Assembly (NCBI GenBank): GCA_035645275.1
Contig: DASQMX010000023.1
Coordinates: forward strand, 1-64,000
DNA from: Paranoxybacillus sp035645275
GTDB taxonomy: Bacteria; Bacillota; Bacilli; Bacillales; Anoxybacillaceae
Reading direction: 5' to 3'
Length of the DNA: 64,000 nucleotides
The notes beneath the pieces are model-generated. The model was not told where the DNA came from and did not search any database. It saw only the letters and a program-made list of their open reading frames with translations. The position numbers and the translations under genes were made by a program. Positions 8,037 to 15,702 of the stretch are shown here, piece after piece; position 1 is the first letter of the stretch; each line of letters begins with the position of its first letter.

Positions 8037-9878
8037 ATGAACACACGAAGTGGTTTTACACCTTACTTAAAAGTATATGTATCATTAATTACGATATTTG
8101 GTCTATCTATTTTTTGTTTGAACAGTAAATTCTTAACACATACATTGGAGGAATGGGTTTTAATTTACATCTTAACGGCTTCTATTTTATTAGTAAATTA
8201 TTTTTTGGTATATATACCTCCTAAAGGTAATTCTATTTCTATGGATTCTGCAATCTATTTAGCATGTCTTTTTCTTTTTGGGCTTGATTTGACGCTGAAT
8301 GTTTTATTTTTAAGCAGTCTTATTTATGCCTTGTATAATAAAAAGATTGTCTGGTGGAAACATCTTTTTAATTTTTCAATGTATTGTTTAATGATTAGCG
8401 GTGGGTATTATTCATTTTTAGTGTTCGGTGGGAAGATCGGAGGAATAGATACTCATAATATTTTCTCTTATATAATTTGCTTAATCGTTTACTTTATCTT
8501 AAATACCTTAGTCATAGCCTTATTTTTTGTTTTTTTCTCACCTAATAGTTTGTATGAGGTACTTAAAAGAATTATAAAAACAGGAATTTTGAAAGAATCA
8601 ATTGTCAGCTATTTTTTTGCTTTGTTACTGTCTCTTGTTTTAACGATTTTAATGCAAGAAGAAAAATATTTCGGCCTATTTTTATTTACAATTTTAGTGG
8701 TGTTAATCTCTTTTGCCTTTAGCAAATTCTTATACTTGTACCAAGATGTTTCAGAAAAAGCCAACAAAGATTATTTAACAGGACTTTACAACCACGGCTT
8801 CTTTAAAAATGTGTTGGATGAGCAGTTTGCTAAATTGGATAAGTTGAAGGAGCCGTTTTGCGTGGCGTTGCTTGATTTGGATGATTTTAAAAAATATAAC
8901 GATCGGAACGGCCATCTTCAAGGGGATGAATTGCTAAAGTTTCTCGGAGAATTATTGAAAGCGGAAATGGAAAGCGAAAAATATGTTCTTGCTCGATATG
9001 GCGGCGAGGAATTTGCTGTTTTAATGAAGAACACGACAAAAGAGGAGGCGTGTGCCTTTTTTGATCGATTGCGCAAAAAAGTGAATGACACGTATTTTGT
9101 GGGAGTAGAAAATCTTCCGTACCGTTGTCTTTCATTTTCTTGTGGGATTGCCGAATATGAAAAAGGCACATATGATGCCGGTGAGTTAATCCATAAAGCC
9201 GACAAAGCGTTATATTATGCGAAAGCGCAAGGAAAAAACAACGTGCAAATGTATGATGAGAAAAACGTCTGCTTTGATGCAATGCAGTTTAAAGAAGAGC
9301 TCGACGCAATAGAACAGCTTTTGAAAATCTTTTTATCAAAAGATGTGTATACGTATCGACATAGTAAAAGAGTGTTTAAGTATGCAGTGGAATTCAGTGA
9401 AAAATTACAGTTGAGTAACCATGAAAGACAGACGCTCATATTAGGTGCACTTATTCATGATATCGGTAAATTAGAAGTACCGCGTGATATTATTAATAAA
9501 GAAGGAAAATTAGAACCTCATGAATGGGAAATTATGAAGAAACATGTGACATGGGGAAAGGAGATTCTTGCTGCGGATAAAAGGTTTGAAGAACTTATTC
9601 CGCTTGTGGAGCTTCATCACGAACGATACGACGGAAAGGGGTACCCGTACGGTTTAAAAGGGGAAGAGATCCCAAAACTTGCCCGCATTTTATGTATCAT
9701 CGATTCATTTGATGCGATGACAACGGAAAGACCGTACCAACGAACAAAAACGTTCGAAGAGGCAATTGAAGAATTGAGACGATGCGCTGGCAAGCAGTTT
9801 GATCCGACATTTGTCGAGCCGTTTATTGACATGATTGAAACGAATAATTTGAAAAGACAGCATCTGTTAGTTAACTAG
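8037..9878 (+). CDS. Membrane diguanylate cyclase / HD-GYP phosphodiesterase
   Basis: A 613-residue bifunctional-looking c-di-GMP enzyme. Residues 1-235 hold about seven to eight membrane segments acting as sensor. The GGDEF domain (about 240-400) has an intact YGGEEF active site and DLDDFKKYND; no RxxD inhibitory site is seen five residues before it. The HD-GYP domain (about 425-600) has HDIGKLEVP and HHERYDGKGYP, the metal-binding and GYP signatures. It could make and degrade c-di-GMP, or one half may be regulatory. The ribosome binding site is weak (GAGAGTG). Follows a DUF5317 gene and a micropeptide. Confidence 0.93.
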   Translation: MNTRSGFTPYLKVYVSLITIFGLSIFCLNSKFLTHTLEEWVLIYILTASILLVNYFLVYIPPKGNSISMDSAIYLACLFLFGLDLTLNVLFLSSLIYALYNKKIVWWKHLFNFSMYCLMISGGYYSFLVFGGKIGGIDTHNIFSYIICLIVYFILNTLVIALFFVFFSPNSLYEVLKRIIKTGILKESIVSYFFALLLSLVLTILMQEEKYFGLFLFTILVVLISFAFSKFLYLYQDVSEKANKDYLTGLYNHGFFKNVLDEQFAKLDKLKEPFCVALLDLDDFKKYNDRNGHLQGDELLKFLGELLKAEMESEKYVLARYGGEEFAVLMKNTTKEEACAFFDRLRKKVNDTYFVGVENLPYRCLSFSCGIAEYEKGTYDAGELIHKADKALYYAKAQGKNNVQMYDEKNVCFDAMQFKEELDAIEQLLKIFLSKDVYTYRHSKRVFKYAVEFSEKLQLSNHERQTLILGALIHDIGKLEVPRDIINKEGKLEPHEWEIMKKHVTWGKEILAADKRFEELIPLVELHHERYDGKGYPYGLKGEEIPKLARILCIIDSFDAMTTERPYQRTKTFEEAIEELRRCAGKQFDPTFVEPFIDMIETNNLKRQHLLVN

Positions 9879-9951
9879 AATAGAGTCAATAAATGCTAGT
9901 GAAGACAAGCAAACGATTTGTTTATTATCTGTTTGGGAGCATCTCCGAGAG

Positions 9952-9980
9952 AAGCGCTTGCGGAAGGCAGGTGCTTTTAT
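9952..9980 (+). terminator. Terminator of the GGDEF/HD-GYP gene
   Basis: AGCGCTTGC pairs with GCAGGTGCT (two G-T wobbles) over a 5-nt loop, followed by TTTTATT. Confidence 0.7.
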
Positions 9981-10048
9981 TATGCTAATATGTAATTAAT
10001 TGAACTGTGTTCTAAATGAACATTGTGATTAATACAAGTTTCACATGC

Positions 10049-10090
10049 AAAAATCAAGGAAGGGATTACTCAATCTCTTCCTTGATTTTT
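10049..10090. terminator. Bidirectional terminator
   Basis: AAAAATCAAGGAAG and CTTCCTTGATTTTT form a perfect 14-bp stem between two convergent genes, with A and T runs at the ends, so it can act in both directions. Confidence 0.8.
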
Positions 10091-10173
10091 GAAAAGATGG
10101 TAGAGTTTCGGGCAGATTTGCTGGCTTGCTTTGTCTGAAATAAAGGAGGATTAAAACCCGTAATGAATTCAAA

Positions 10174-10884
10174 TTATTTGAGTGCTTGCAATTGTTTATC
10201 TTTTTCGCTAATCACAATGATTGGTTTCTTTTTTGGATCAAGCTTTTGCATGATTTTTAATAAATTTTTTTCTGACATGGCGATGCAGCCGAGTGTATAT
10301 CCGGAAGGTCGAGGCCAAATGTGTATAAAAATGGCACTCCCTTTTCCTTTTCTGATTGGGCTTTCATTGTAGCGGACAACAATGGCATATTTGTAAAGCG
10401 GATGATTTAACCGTTCAAACGATTTCCAGCGTTTTGCTGGGTTTCCGCGGTAATGAACCCATTTGTTATAGTCAGATGATAACGGATCATCGACCCAATA
10501 ATCGTACTTTGTCGTTTGTCGATAAGGCATTTTTACACCACTCGGTTTTTTGCTTGTTCCAAATGCAGTGCCGAGCCGGAAGACGCCGGATGGGGTTTTG
10601 CCGTCACCTTCTTTTTTGTTCGTCGTAATACCGTTTTTTCCGACGACGACATCGATTTCCGTCAATACCTTTTTCCACATGCCGTTTTCTTTTTGATAGA
10701 CAACGAGCTTCCCATTTCGTGCTTTAGCATAATTCGTTGTGACGACTAAAACTTGTTCGGTGCCGTTAAGTTTATTCAGTTTTTCATACCATTTTCTTTC
10801 CACGGTTGATGAGTTTGCAAATACATGGAGAGAAAAACAGTTAATCAACGTTAGACAAAGAAGCGATAGAAAAATGTTCCGCAT
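10174..10884 (-). CDS. L,D-transpeptidase (YkuD domain), secreted
   Basis: Makes 3-3 peptide cross-links in peptidoglycan or a related reaction, outside the membrane. The catalytic region has an IHIWPRPSGYTLGCIAMS stretch with the conserved His and the nucleophilic Cys of the YkuD fold; DGKTPSGVFRLG is the second conserved motif. The start chosen is ATG at 10884, preceded by GGAGG at nine bases and giving a signal peptide (MRNIFLSLLCLTLINCFSL); the longer frame to 11013 lacks a ribosome site. 236 residues. It is a single-gene unit. Confidence 0.9.
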   Translation of the reverse strand: MRNIFLSLLCLTLINCFSLHVFANSSTVERKWYEKLNKLNGTEQVLVVTTNYAKARNGKLVVYQKENGMWKKVLTEIDVVVGKNGITTNKKEGDGKTPSGVFRLGTAFGTSKKPSGVKMPYRQTTKYDYWVDDPLSSDYNKWVHYRGNPAKRWKSFERLNHPLYKYAIVVRYNESPIRKGKGSAIFIHIWPRPSGYTLGCIAMSEKNLLKIMQKLDPKKKPIIVISEKDKQLQALK

Positions 10885-11325
10885 CTCTGAAGTCCTCCTT
10901 TTTATTTCGGTACTGTATGATGAAATGGTATAGCGAACGCTTAAAGTTTTAGAACTATTTGTCCCCGTTTCATATTGTCGCGTAAAGAATGAAATCTTCG
11001 GCACTCTTTTCATATTCTATTTTAACAACTGAAACTCCCTCATCATATATTATCGCGATAGATTATCGATTTCGTACAGGAATTCGCGTATTTATCAAAT
11101 GATATCACCGTTGACCCGCATTATTAAGGATAAGGGATTGGTAAACAAATCAATTATGGTGTATTTAGAAAAGTGTGTATGTAAGCTTAATTTTTGAGGA
11201 GCCAGGTGATAAATGAAATGAGCAAATTGGCCGTATTCAAAATCGCACTGCATAAAAACTATTAATCTTTCTTTGCTGAAACAGCTTTCGGAGCGGAGAG
11301 TAAAACGCCGCTCCCATTTTTGAAG
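10885..11325. other. Intergenic region
   Basis: Promoter region of the L,D-transpeptidase and 3' region of the metallo-hydrolase gene. A GGAGCGG/CCGCTCC hairpin at 11290-11314 may end the latter, though the T-run faces the plus strand. Nothing else recognised. Confidence 0.4.
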
Positions 11326-12249
11326 TTAATCGCAACGTAAAATCTCACCAAGCTTTAATAGCTTTAATCTTTTATCATCCAATTGGCGCCGTTTCCATTC
11401 GGTAAGCAAGCGGTCAAGCGCTTCTTCTGGAGTATCATCAGCGAGGCGAAATGCTCCGTAGTGCATCGGGATAAACGTTTTCGCTTTACAGTCAACAAAA
11501 GCCTGTACCGCTTCTTCTGGAGTAACGTGCTGCAGCCCCATAAACCATTCCGGCTCATATGCACCAATTGGAAGGAGTGCATAATCAATTGAAAAACGGT
11601 CACCAATTTCTTTAAAGCCTCGGAAATAACCGCTGTCTCCTGCGAAATAAAACGTTGGTTTTCCATCCGCTTGAATGATCCAACCACCCCAGTGTGATGT
11701 ATTCATATCGAATAACGATCTTCTTGTCCAATGCTGGGCAGGAACAAATGTAAGCGTGATGTTGTGATAATGTTTTTCCTCCCACCACGAACATTCTACC
11801 ACGTTTTTCATTCCTTTTTTGCGAAATAACCGCCCAAGACCAATCGGCACAAAAATACGCGGGTGTCCTTTTAACTTTCTAATGCTTGCGAAATTTAAAT
11901 GATCGTAATGGCTATGGGAAATTAAAACGATGTCAACAACCGGCATGTCACTGAGCGGAATTCCAGGACGGGTTAACCGTTTTACCGTTCCTAAGCGATT
12001 AACCCAAACAGGGTCGGTGACAATCGTTAATCCGTTCACTTGAATGACGAAGGTGGAATGGCCGACCCATGATAAAAGTGTATGTGAGCGATTCGTATGC
12101 AAGAGAGTGTGTTCCGGCTTGTCTACATGTGGAACTTGATAAGAGCTATTTTTTTGTTTTGTTTTTCGCTCTCGCTGCCAGCGCCGAAAATCAGCAAATG
12201 TCTTTTTCATCGATACGTTATCAAGATTTTCATAACGTTTTCGTATCAT
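11326..12249 (-). CDS. MBL-fold metallo-hydrolase (NAPE-PLD/UlaG-like)
   Basis: A 307-residue metallo-beta-lactamase-fold hydrolase. SWVGHSTFVIQ, SHSHYDHLN (the HxHxDH zinc-binding motif) and FAGDSGYF plus IPMHYGAF supply the remaining metal ligands. The arrangement matches the group that includes NAPE-hydrolysing phospholipase D and related bacterial proteins; the natural substrate is unknown. The N-terminal 45 residues are basic and probably flexible. AAAGGA lies nine bases before ATG. It is monocistronic. Confidence 0.88.
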   Translation of the reverse strand: MIRKRYENLDNVSMKKTFADFRRWQRERKTKQKNSSYQVPHVDKPEHTLLHTNRSHTLLSWVGHSTFVIQVNGLTIVTDPVWVNRLGTVKRLTRPGIPLSDMPVVDIVLISHSHYDHLNFASIRKLKGHPRIFVPIGLGRLFRKKGMKNVVECSWWEEKHYHNITLTFVPAQHWTRRSLFDMNTSHWGGWIIQADGKPTFYFAGDSGYFRGFKEIGDRFSIDYALLPIGAYEPEWFMGLQHVTPEEAVQAFVDCKAKTFIPMHYGAFRLADDTPEEALDRLLTEWKRRQLDDKRLKLLKLGEILRCD

Positions 12250-12675
12250 TGACTTTCATCCTTTTTCGTCATTGATATTGATGTTTATAAAAGAGGTGAA
12301 TATTGGTATGATGATTTTTGTAAACGATTAAAAAAGTAGATAGTTTTACAATAGCAAAAACTTTTTATCGTTGACAAACGATACTACTGTGAGGGACTTG
12401 GTATATAGATAATCATGTCGAAAGGCCTTCATTTCGAAAAAATAAAAAGACCCCAGTGATTGCTTGTGGTAAGATAGAGAGAAGTGACAGAAACCCTCCG
12501 TTTTACATTCTATAAATTTTGACATACCTAAGACAAATCTACTATCCATATCAACATAACGAATGGAAAATTAATCCATATGAAACAGAATGTATCAAAT
12601 TAAGTTAAAATAAAAAATAGAAAAATTAATTGGCATTTTATAAAATAAATGGTAATATCATGGTAACTGAATAAG
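12250..12675. other. Intergenic region upstream of the riboswitch
   Basis: No gene supported. A minus-strand open frame at 12346-12549 has no ribosome binding site. The last part is the AT-rich promoter region of the SAM riboswitch transcript. Confidence 0.4.
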
Positions 12676-12780
12676 TCTTATCAAGAGTGAACGAGAGATT
12701 GGGCTCGATGACTTCACAGCAACCTGCGGCTTAGCGTAAGGTGCTCCTACCCGCAAAGCGTTTCGCTTTGGATGATAAGA
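12676..12780 (+). ncRNA. SAM-I (S-box) riboswitch
   Basis: P1 is formed by TCTTATC (12676-12682) and GATAAGA (12774-12780). The conserved core is present in order: AAGAG after P1, a GGGCTCGATGA arm, AGCAACC, AAGGTGCT and a CGCAAAGCGTTTCGCTTT-type final hairpin. S-box RNAs bind S-adenosylmethionine and turn genes off when SAM is plentiful. The rho-independent terminator that serves as expression platform starts 12 bases later. The genes under it are not known sulfur genes. Confidence 0.92.
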
Positions 12781-12791
12781 ACGGCTATACG

Positions 12792-12830
12792 CTCTTTTCG
12801 CATCATTCATGGCGAAAAGAGTTTTTTATT
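12792..12830 (+). terminator. Riboswitch-controlled terminator
   Basis: CTCTTTTCGC and GCGAAAAGAG form a perfect 10-bp stem followed by TTTTTT. It lies between the S-box aptamer and the first gene, the standard place for SAM-dependent termination. Confidence 0.88.
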
Positions 12831-12887
12831 TCTCAATGAACCGTTCGGTATCATCCCACAATCATTATTGAAGGGGGAGAAGGAAAT

Positions 12888-13220
12888 ATGAACGCAAATG
12901 GTATAATCCGCGGCTACATGGCGTGTCATATGAAAGTAGACTCGTTTGCTTCACATGTTGCCCATTGTGTGAGACGTCAGCTTCTAGAATTTGAGCCAAC
13001 GGCGATTTTTCATATGGACCATCATACGAATTTTTTCTTATTTTATGGGAAGGCGTTTAGCAAAACGTTTCTATTACTGCTGACGTTTGCGGAAGTAGAA
13101 GCGTTAAAAGCAGAAGGGCCGTACGCGCTTGACCGCTGTATTTGGGAAGAAATACAGGCAAAAGGCCTTTCAATCGAAAATACAACACACTATTTACAAA
13201 TGGTATTCGGGAACAAATAG
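12888..13220 (+). CDS. Hypothetical protein under SAM riboswitch control, 110 aa
   Basis: I do not recognise the family. The protein is 110 residues, soluble, with several His and Cys in the first half (CHMKVDSFASHVAHC and HMDHHTNFF), which might bind metal. A strong ribosome binding site (GGGGGAG) precedes ATG. It is the first gene after the SAM-I riboswitch, and a VOC enzyme gene follows after 23 bases. Regulation by SAM points to methionine or sulfur metabolism, but there is no direct evidence. Confidence 0.75.
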   Translation: MNANGIIRGYMACHMKVDSFASHVAHCVRRQLLEFEPTAIFHMDHHTNFFLFYGKAFSKTFLLLLTFAEVEALKAEGPYALDRCIWEEIQAKGLSIENTTHYLQMVFGNK

Positions 13221-13243
13221 TGATAAGAAGGGGAGAGAGAACA

Positions 13244-13627
13244 ATGGCGGTAAAAAAATTCGAACATGTTGGCATTCAAGTAAAAGATATTGAAACATCG
13301 AAGCGGTTTTATCAGAACGTTGTCGGTTTGGAGTTAATCGATGAAATGATTCATACAGACGGCGTCATGAAGCTGGCGTTTCTTGGTTTGAAAGACTCGA
13401 TCATCGTTGAGCTCATTGAAGGATACAATCCGGATCTTCCTAGCGAAGGGAAAGTGCATCATGTTGCTTTTACTGTAGAAGGAATCGAACAAGAAAAAGA
13501 ACGACTGCAATCGCTAGGTGTGACATTGGTTCGGGAAGACATAACTACATTGCCAAACGGTGCAAAATATTTGTTTTTCTATGGCCCAGACGGTGAGTGG
13601 ATTGAGTTTTATGAGCCGGCGAAGTAA
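13244..13627 (+). CDS. VOC family protein (glyoxalase/dioxygenase fold)
   Basis: A 127-residue vicinal-oxygen-chelate protein: FEHVGIQVKDIETSKRFYQN opens the first beta-alpha-beta-beta-beta unit with a likely metal His, VHHVAFTVEGIE opens the second, and GPDGEWIEFYEP supplies the final Glu. This resembles lactoylglutathione lyase-like and methylmalonyl-CoA epimerase-like proteins; the reaction cannot be assigned. ATG at 13244 follows AAGGGGAG. It lies in one operon with the preceding gene behind a SAM riboswitch, which is unusual for this family. Confidence 0.88.
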   Translation: MAVKKFEHVGIQVKDIETSKRFYQNVVGLELIDEMIHTDGVMKLAFLGLKDSIIVELIEGYNPDLPSEGKVHHVAFTVEGIEQEKERLQSLGVTLVREDITTLPNGAKYLFFYGPDGEWIEFYEPAK

Positions 13628-13635
13628 GTGGATAA

Positions 13636-13667
13636 AGGTGTCCCGAAGCCACCGGGACACTTTTTTA
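13636..13667 (+). terminator. Terminator of the SAM-regulated operon
   Basis: GTGTCCCG and CGGGACAC form an 8-bp stem extended by AAG/CTT, followed by TTTTTT. Confidence 0.9.
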
Positions 13668-13819
13668 TTTATCTTACATAATGGATCTGAACGAACACTG
13701 TTTCAAAAACAGAGGTGTTTTTAATGTTAGTTTTCCATCCTCCTTGTTTCCTCGTAGAAAATGTTTCAAGCGAAAAAGGAGTTTTTATCTAAAGTCTTTA
13801 ATATAATTCTTAATAGCCG

Positions 13820-14205
13820 ATGATGCTTAAGTCTTTAGAATCAGCATTTCTCGAGGAAATCGATCAAACAGCAATCGCTCAGTTGGAAAAATGGAGTTAT
13901 GTAGACAGTGTTGACAAGGCAGCTCCACTTATTTTTCATCTTTGGATGAAAGAAATTCCAAATGTTTTATTTAAAGAAGAAAATCCAAAACAAATAGATG
14001 AATTGCTCGAAGGAAGCAGGCAGTTGTCGATGAATTGATTAGAAGAGCGGCAAACGGAGATGTATCGCCATGATTTGCAGAAAAAGGTAGATTTACAGAA
14101 GTATTATATACATCTCTTCACAATGTTTTGGAGCGATTAAGCGACAAGTATGGTGATGATCGATCCGAATGGAAATGGGGAGACTATCACCAGCTGTATT
14201 TCGTC
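13820..14205 (+). pseudogene. Remnant of a penicillin acylase family gene
   Basis: The translated pieces LEKWSYVDSVDKAAPLIFHL and RLSDKYGDDRSEWKWGDYHQ resemble the C-terminal half of penicillin amidase/acyl-homoserine lactone acylase proteins. The first piece is in one frame up to about 14020, then the reading continues in another frame as VDELIRRAANGDVSP with a TGA stop, and then LHNVLERLSDK. So a 5' deletion, a frameshift and a nonsense codon have all occurred. Family assignment is from memory of motifs, not a search. Confidence 0.6.
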
Positions 14206-14283
14206 CAGCGAAAAAGAAAAAGTGTCGGGAGAGATGAAGGAGATTATCCAAGGTTAAAAAAGGGAGAAAAAGCGGCAAGCTTT

Positions 14284-14427
14284 TTTCTAAAAAAGGCAAC
14301 TTATCATCCATCATGTCATTTGCCACGAATGCTGAGGGATAAGGAAGAATACCTTACTTTGTTACACAATGTAGAAGGGTTAGAACTAATTGATTTGCCA
14401 TATCAATTACATGAGATAGCAGTTTGA
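14284..14427 (+). pseudogene. Fragment of a LutA-like iron-sulfur protein gene
   Basis: The peptide KKATYHPSCHLPRMLRDKEE followed by a GLELIDLP segment matches the CCG-domain part of lactate utilisation protein A (TSCHMTRLLG region). Only about 45 codons of a roughly 240-codon gene remain, fused in frame to the acylase remnant and ending at a stop before a terminator. It is a decayed fragment. Confidence 0.55.
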
Positions 14428-14432
14428 GGGAA

Positions 14433-14468
14433 ATGAGACCGTTATAATAAGCGGTCTCTTAATTTTTT
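14433..14468 (+). terminator. Intrinsic terminator
   Basis: GAGACCG and CGGTCTC enclose a 10-nt loop, followed by TTAATTTTTT. Confidence 0.8.
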
Positions 14469-14630
14469 CTTGATACCCCAAAATGTGCGAAAGACTACCG
14501 GCACTAGTCCATTCAAGATTTAACTATCCACGTATACATATATTAAGTCAAAGGAAAGAAGGAATGAACCATAGATAGGTTATGTCTTCCTCTTGCTTTT
14601 GATATACGAAAATTCAAAGGAGTGGAATGT

Positions 14631-15557
14631 ATGAAAAGAAATACGAGTTGTGGCTGCGATGGTCATGACAAGTGCCCGAAGCCATTTGATTGTGACAAAG
14701 CAGATGTAAAGCACGTAGATTGTAAGGTTGAAGAGCTTTGGAAAAATGGTGAAGAAAAAACAGTGATTCTTCAAGAGATAGAGTTACAAGCTCTTGTTGA
14801 AGCAAATATAAAACTCCCTTGTTTTGCGCGGGAAATTAAACGTATACGCAAAAATGTTTCATTGAAACAGTGTAAAGTTCTTCCTTCTATCACGGATAAA
14901 CACGGTAAAAAAGTGAAAATATGGGTAACGGGTGTCGTGCACAAAAATATTGAATTTGTTGAGGACTGCAGTGGACATGTGAAACATTTAAGTATAGATG
15001 TTCCTTTTCACTGTTTTCAAGAGGTAAAGCTTAAAGTCCCTGTTCAAGGTGCGTTTAATTTTAGTACCAAAAGCAGCGAAGTTAAAGAAAGAAGAGAGAT
15101 CGCATTTAATGGGCATGAGGCAGATCGTTGCACAGTCGGGTCCTTAACATTCGAGTTTTTTAATGAACCAGTCAAATGTAAATTGCTTTATGATTTCGTC
15201 CACCAATTAGACCTTTTAGAAGATTTTGATAATTGGGGACGATTCGACAAAATCACAGAGAAAATGGAAGTCATACTTGGAATTAGATTGTTACAAAAAC
15301 AAACAAAAAAGCGTAAGCGACGTAAGCATTCTTACACCGACTCAACAGAAAGTTATTACTCAACAGAAAGTTATGGCTCAACAGAAAGTTATGGCTCAAC
15401 AGGAAGTTATGGCTCAGCAGGAAGTTATGGCTCAGCAGGAAGTTATGGCTCAAAAGAAGTTTATGACTCGACAGAAAGTTATTACTCAACAGAAAGTTAC
15501 GAATCAACAGAAGATGGTTCTGACGAAGAAAATATTGACAAAGTATTCAGGGGATAA
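14631..15557 (+). CDS. Spore-surface-type protein with C-terminal Ser-Tyr-Gly repeats
   Basis: A 308-residue protein that shares its core domain (about residues 40-210) with the two minus-strand proteins at 15703-18045 and 18262-19062: a VILQEIELQALVEANIKLP strand, a KQCKVLP strand, VTGVVHKNIEF and LSIDVPFHCFQEV. The N-terminus is Cys/His-rich. The C-terminal quarter is repeats of the type ESYGST, seven or more copies. This resembles CsxC-like exosporium/spore coat proteins; the name is inferred. ATG 14631 lies eight bases after AAAGGAG. Surrounded by a CotZ/ExsY-like gene, supporting a spore-surface role. Confidence 0.75.
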   Translation: MKRNTSCGCDGHDKCPKPFDCDKADVKHVDCKVEELWKNGEEKTVILQEIELQALVEANIKLPCFAREIKRIRKNVSLKQCKVLPSITDKHGKKVKIWVTGVVHKNIEFVEDCSGHVKHLSIDVPFHCFQEVKLKVPVQGAFNFSTKSSEVKERREIAFNGHEADRCTVGSLTFEFFNEPVKCKLLYDFVHQLDLLEDFDNWGRFDKITEKMEVILGIRLLQKQTKKRKRRKHSYTDSTESYYSTESYGSTESYGSTGSYGSAGSYGSAGSYGSKEVYDSTESYYSTESYESTEDGSDEENIDKVFRG

Positions 15558-15585
15558 CAGTTAAAAAATGAATGAAATTCTATAA

Positions 15586-15622
15586 GAAAAAGGGTGTCTC
15601 AAAATTTGAGACACCCTTTTTT
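15586..15622. terminator. Strong bidirectional terminator
   Basis: AAAGGGTGTCTCAAA and TTTGAGACACCCTTT form a perfect long stem with almost no loop and runs of A and T at the ends, between convergent genes. Confidence 0.9.
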
Positions 15623-15702
15623 AGTATATTGGTAATGATTTACGTGTGAATAGGGGGGAGCGATAATCAAAATACGTACAATCGCTGCTTCAAAGATAAC
15701 GC

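Noticed and set aside
12346..12549. Minus-strand frame of 67 codons
   Set aside because: No Shine-Dalgarno sequence and no similarity to anything I recognise.
14128..14427. A 99-codon hypothetical gene
   Set aside because: Its first quarter and its second half resemble two unrelated families; treated as fused remnants.
15226..15564. Gln/Lys-rich overlapping frame in the Ser-Tyr-Gly repeat gene
   Set aside because: Shadow of the in-frame repeats; no independent start signal.
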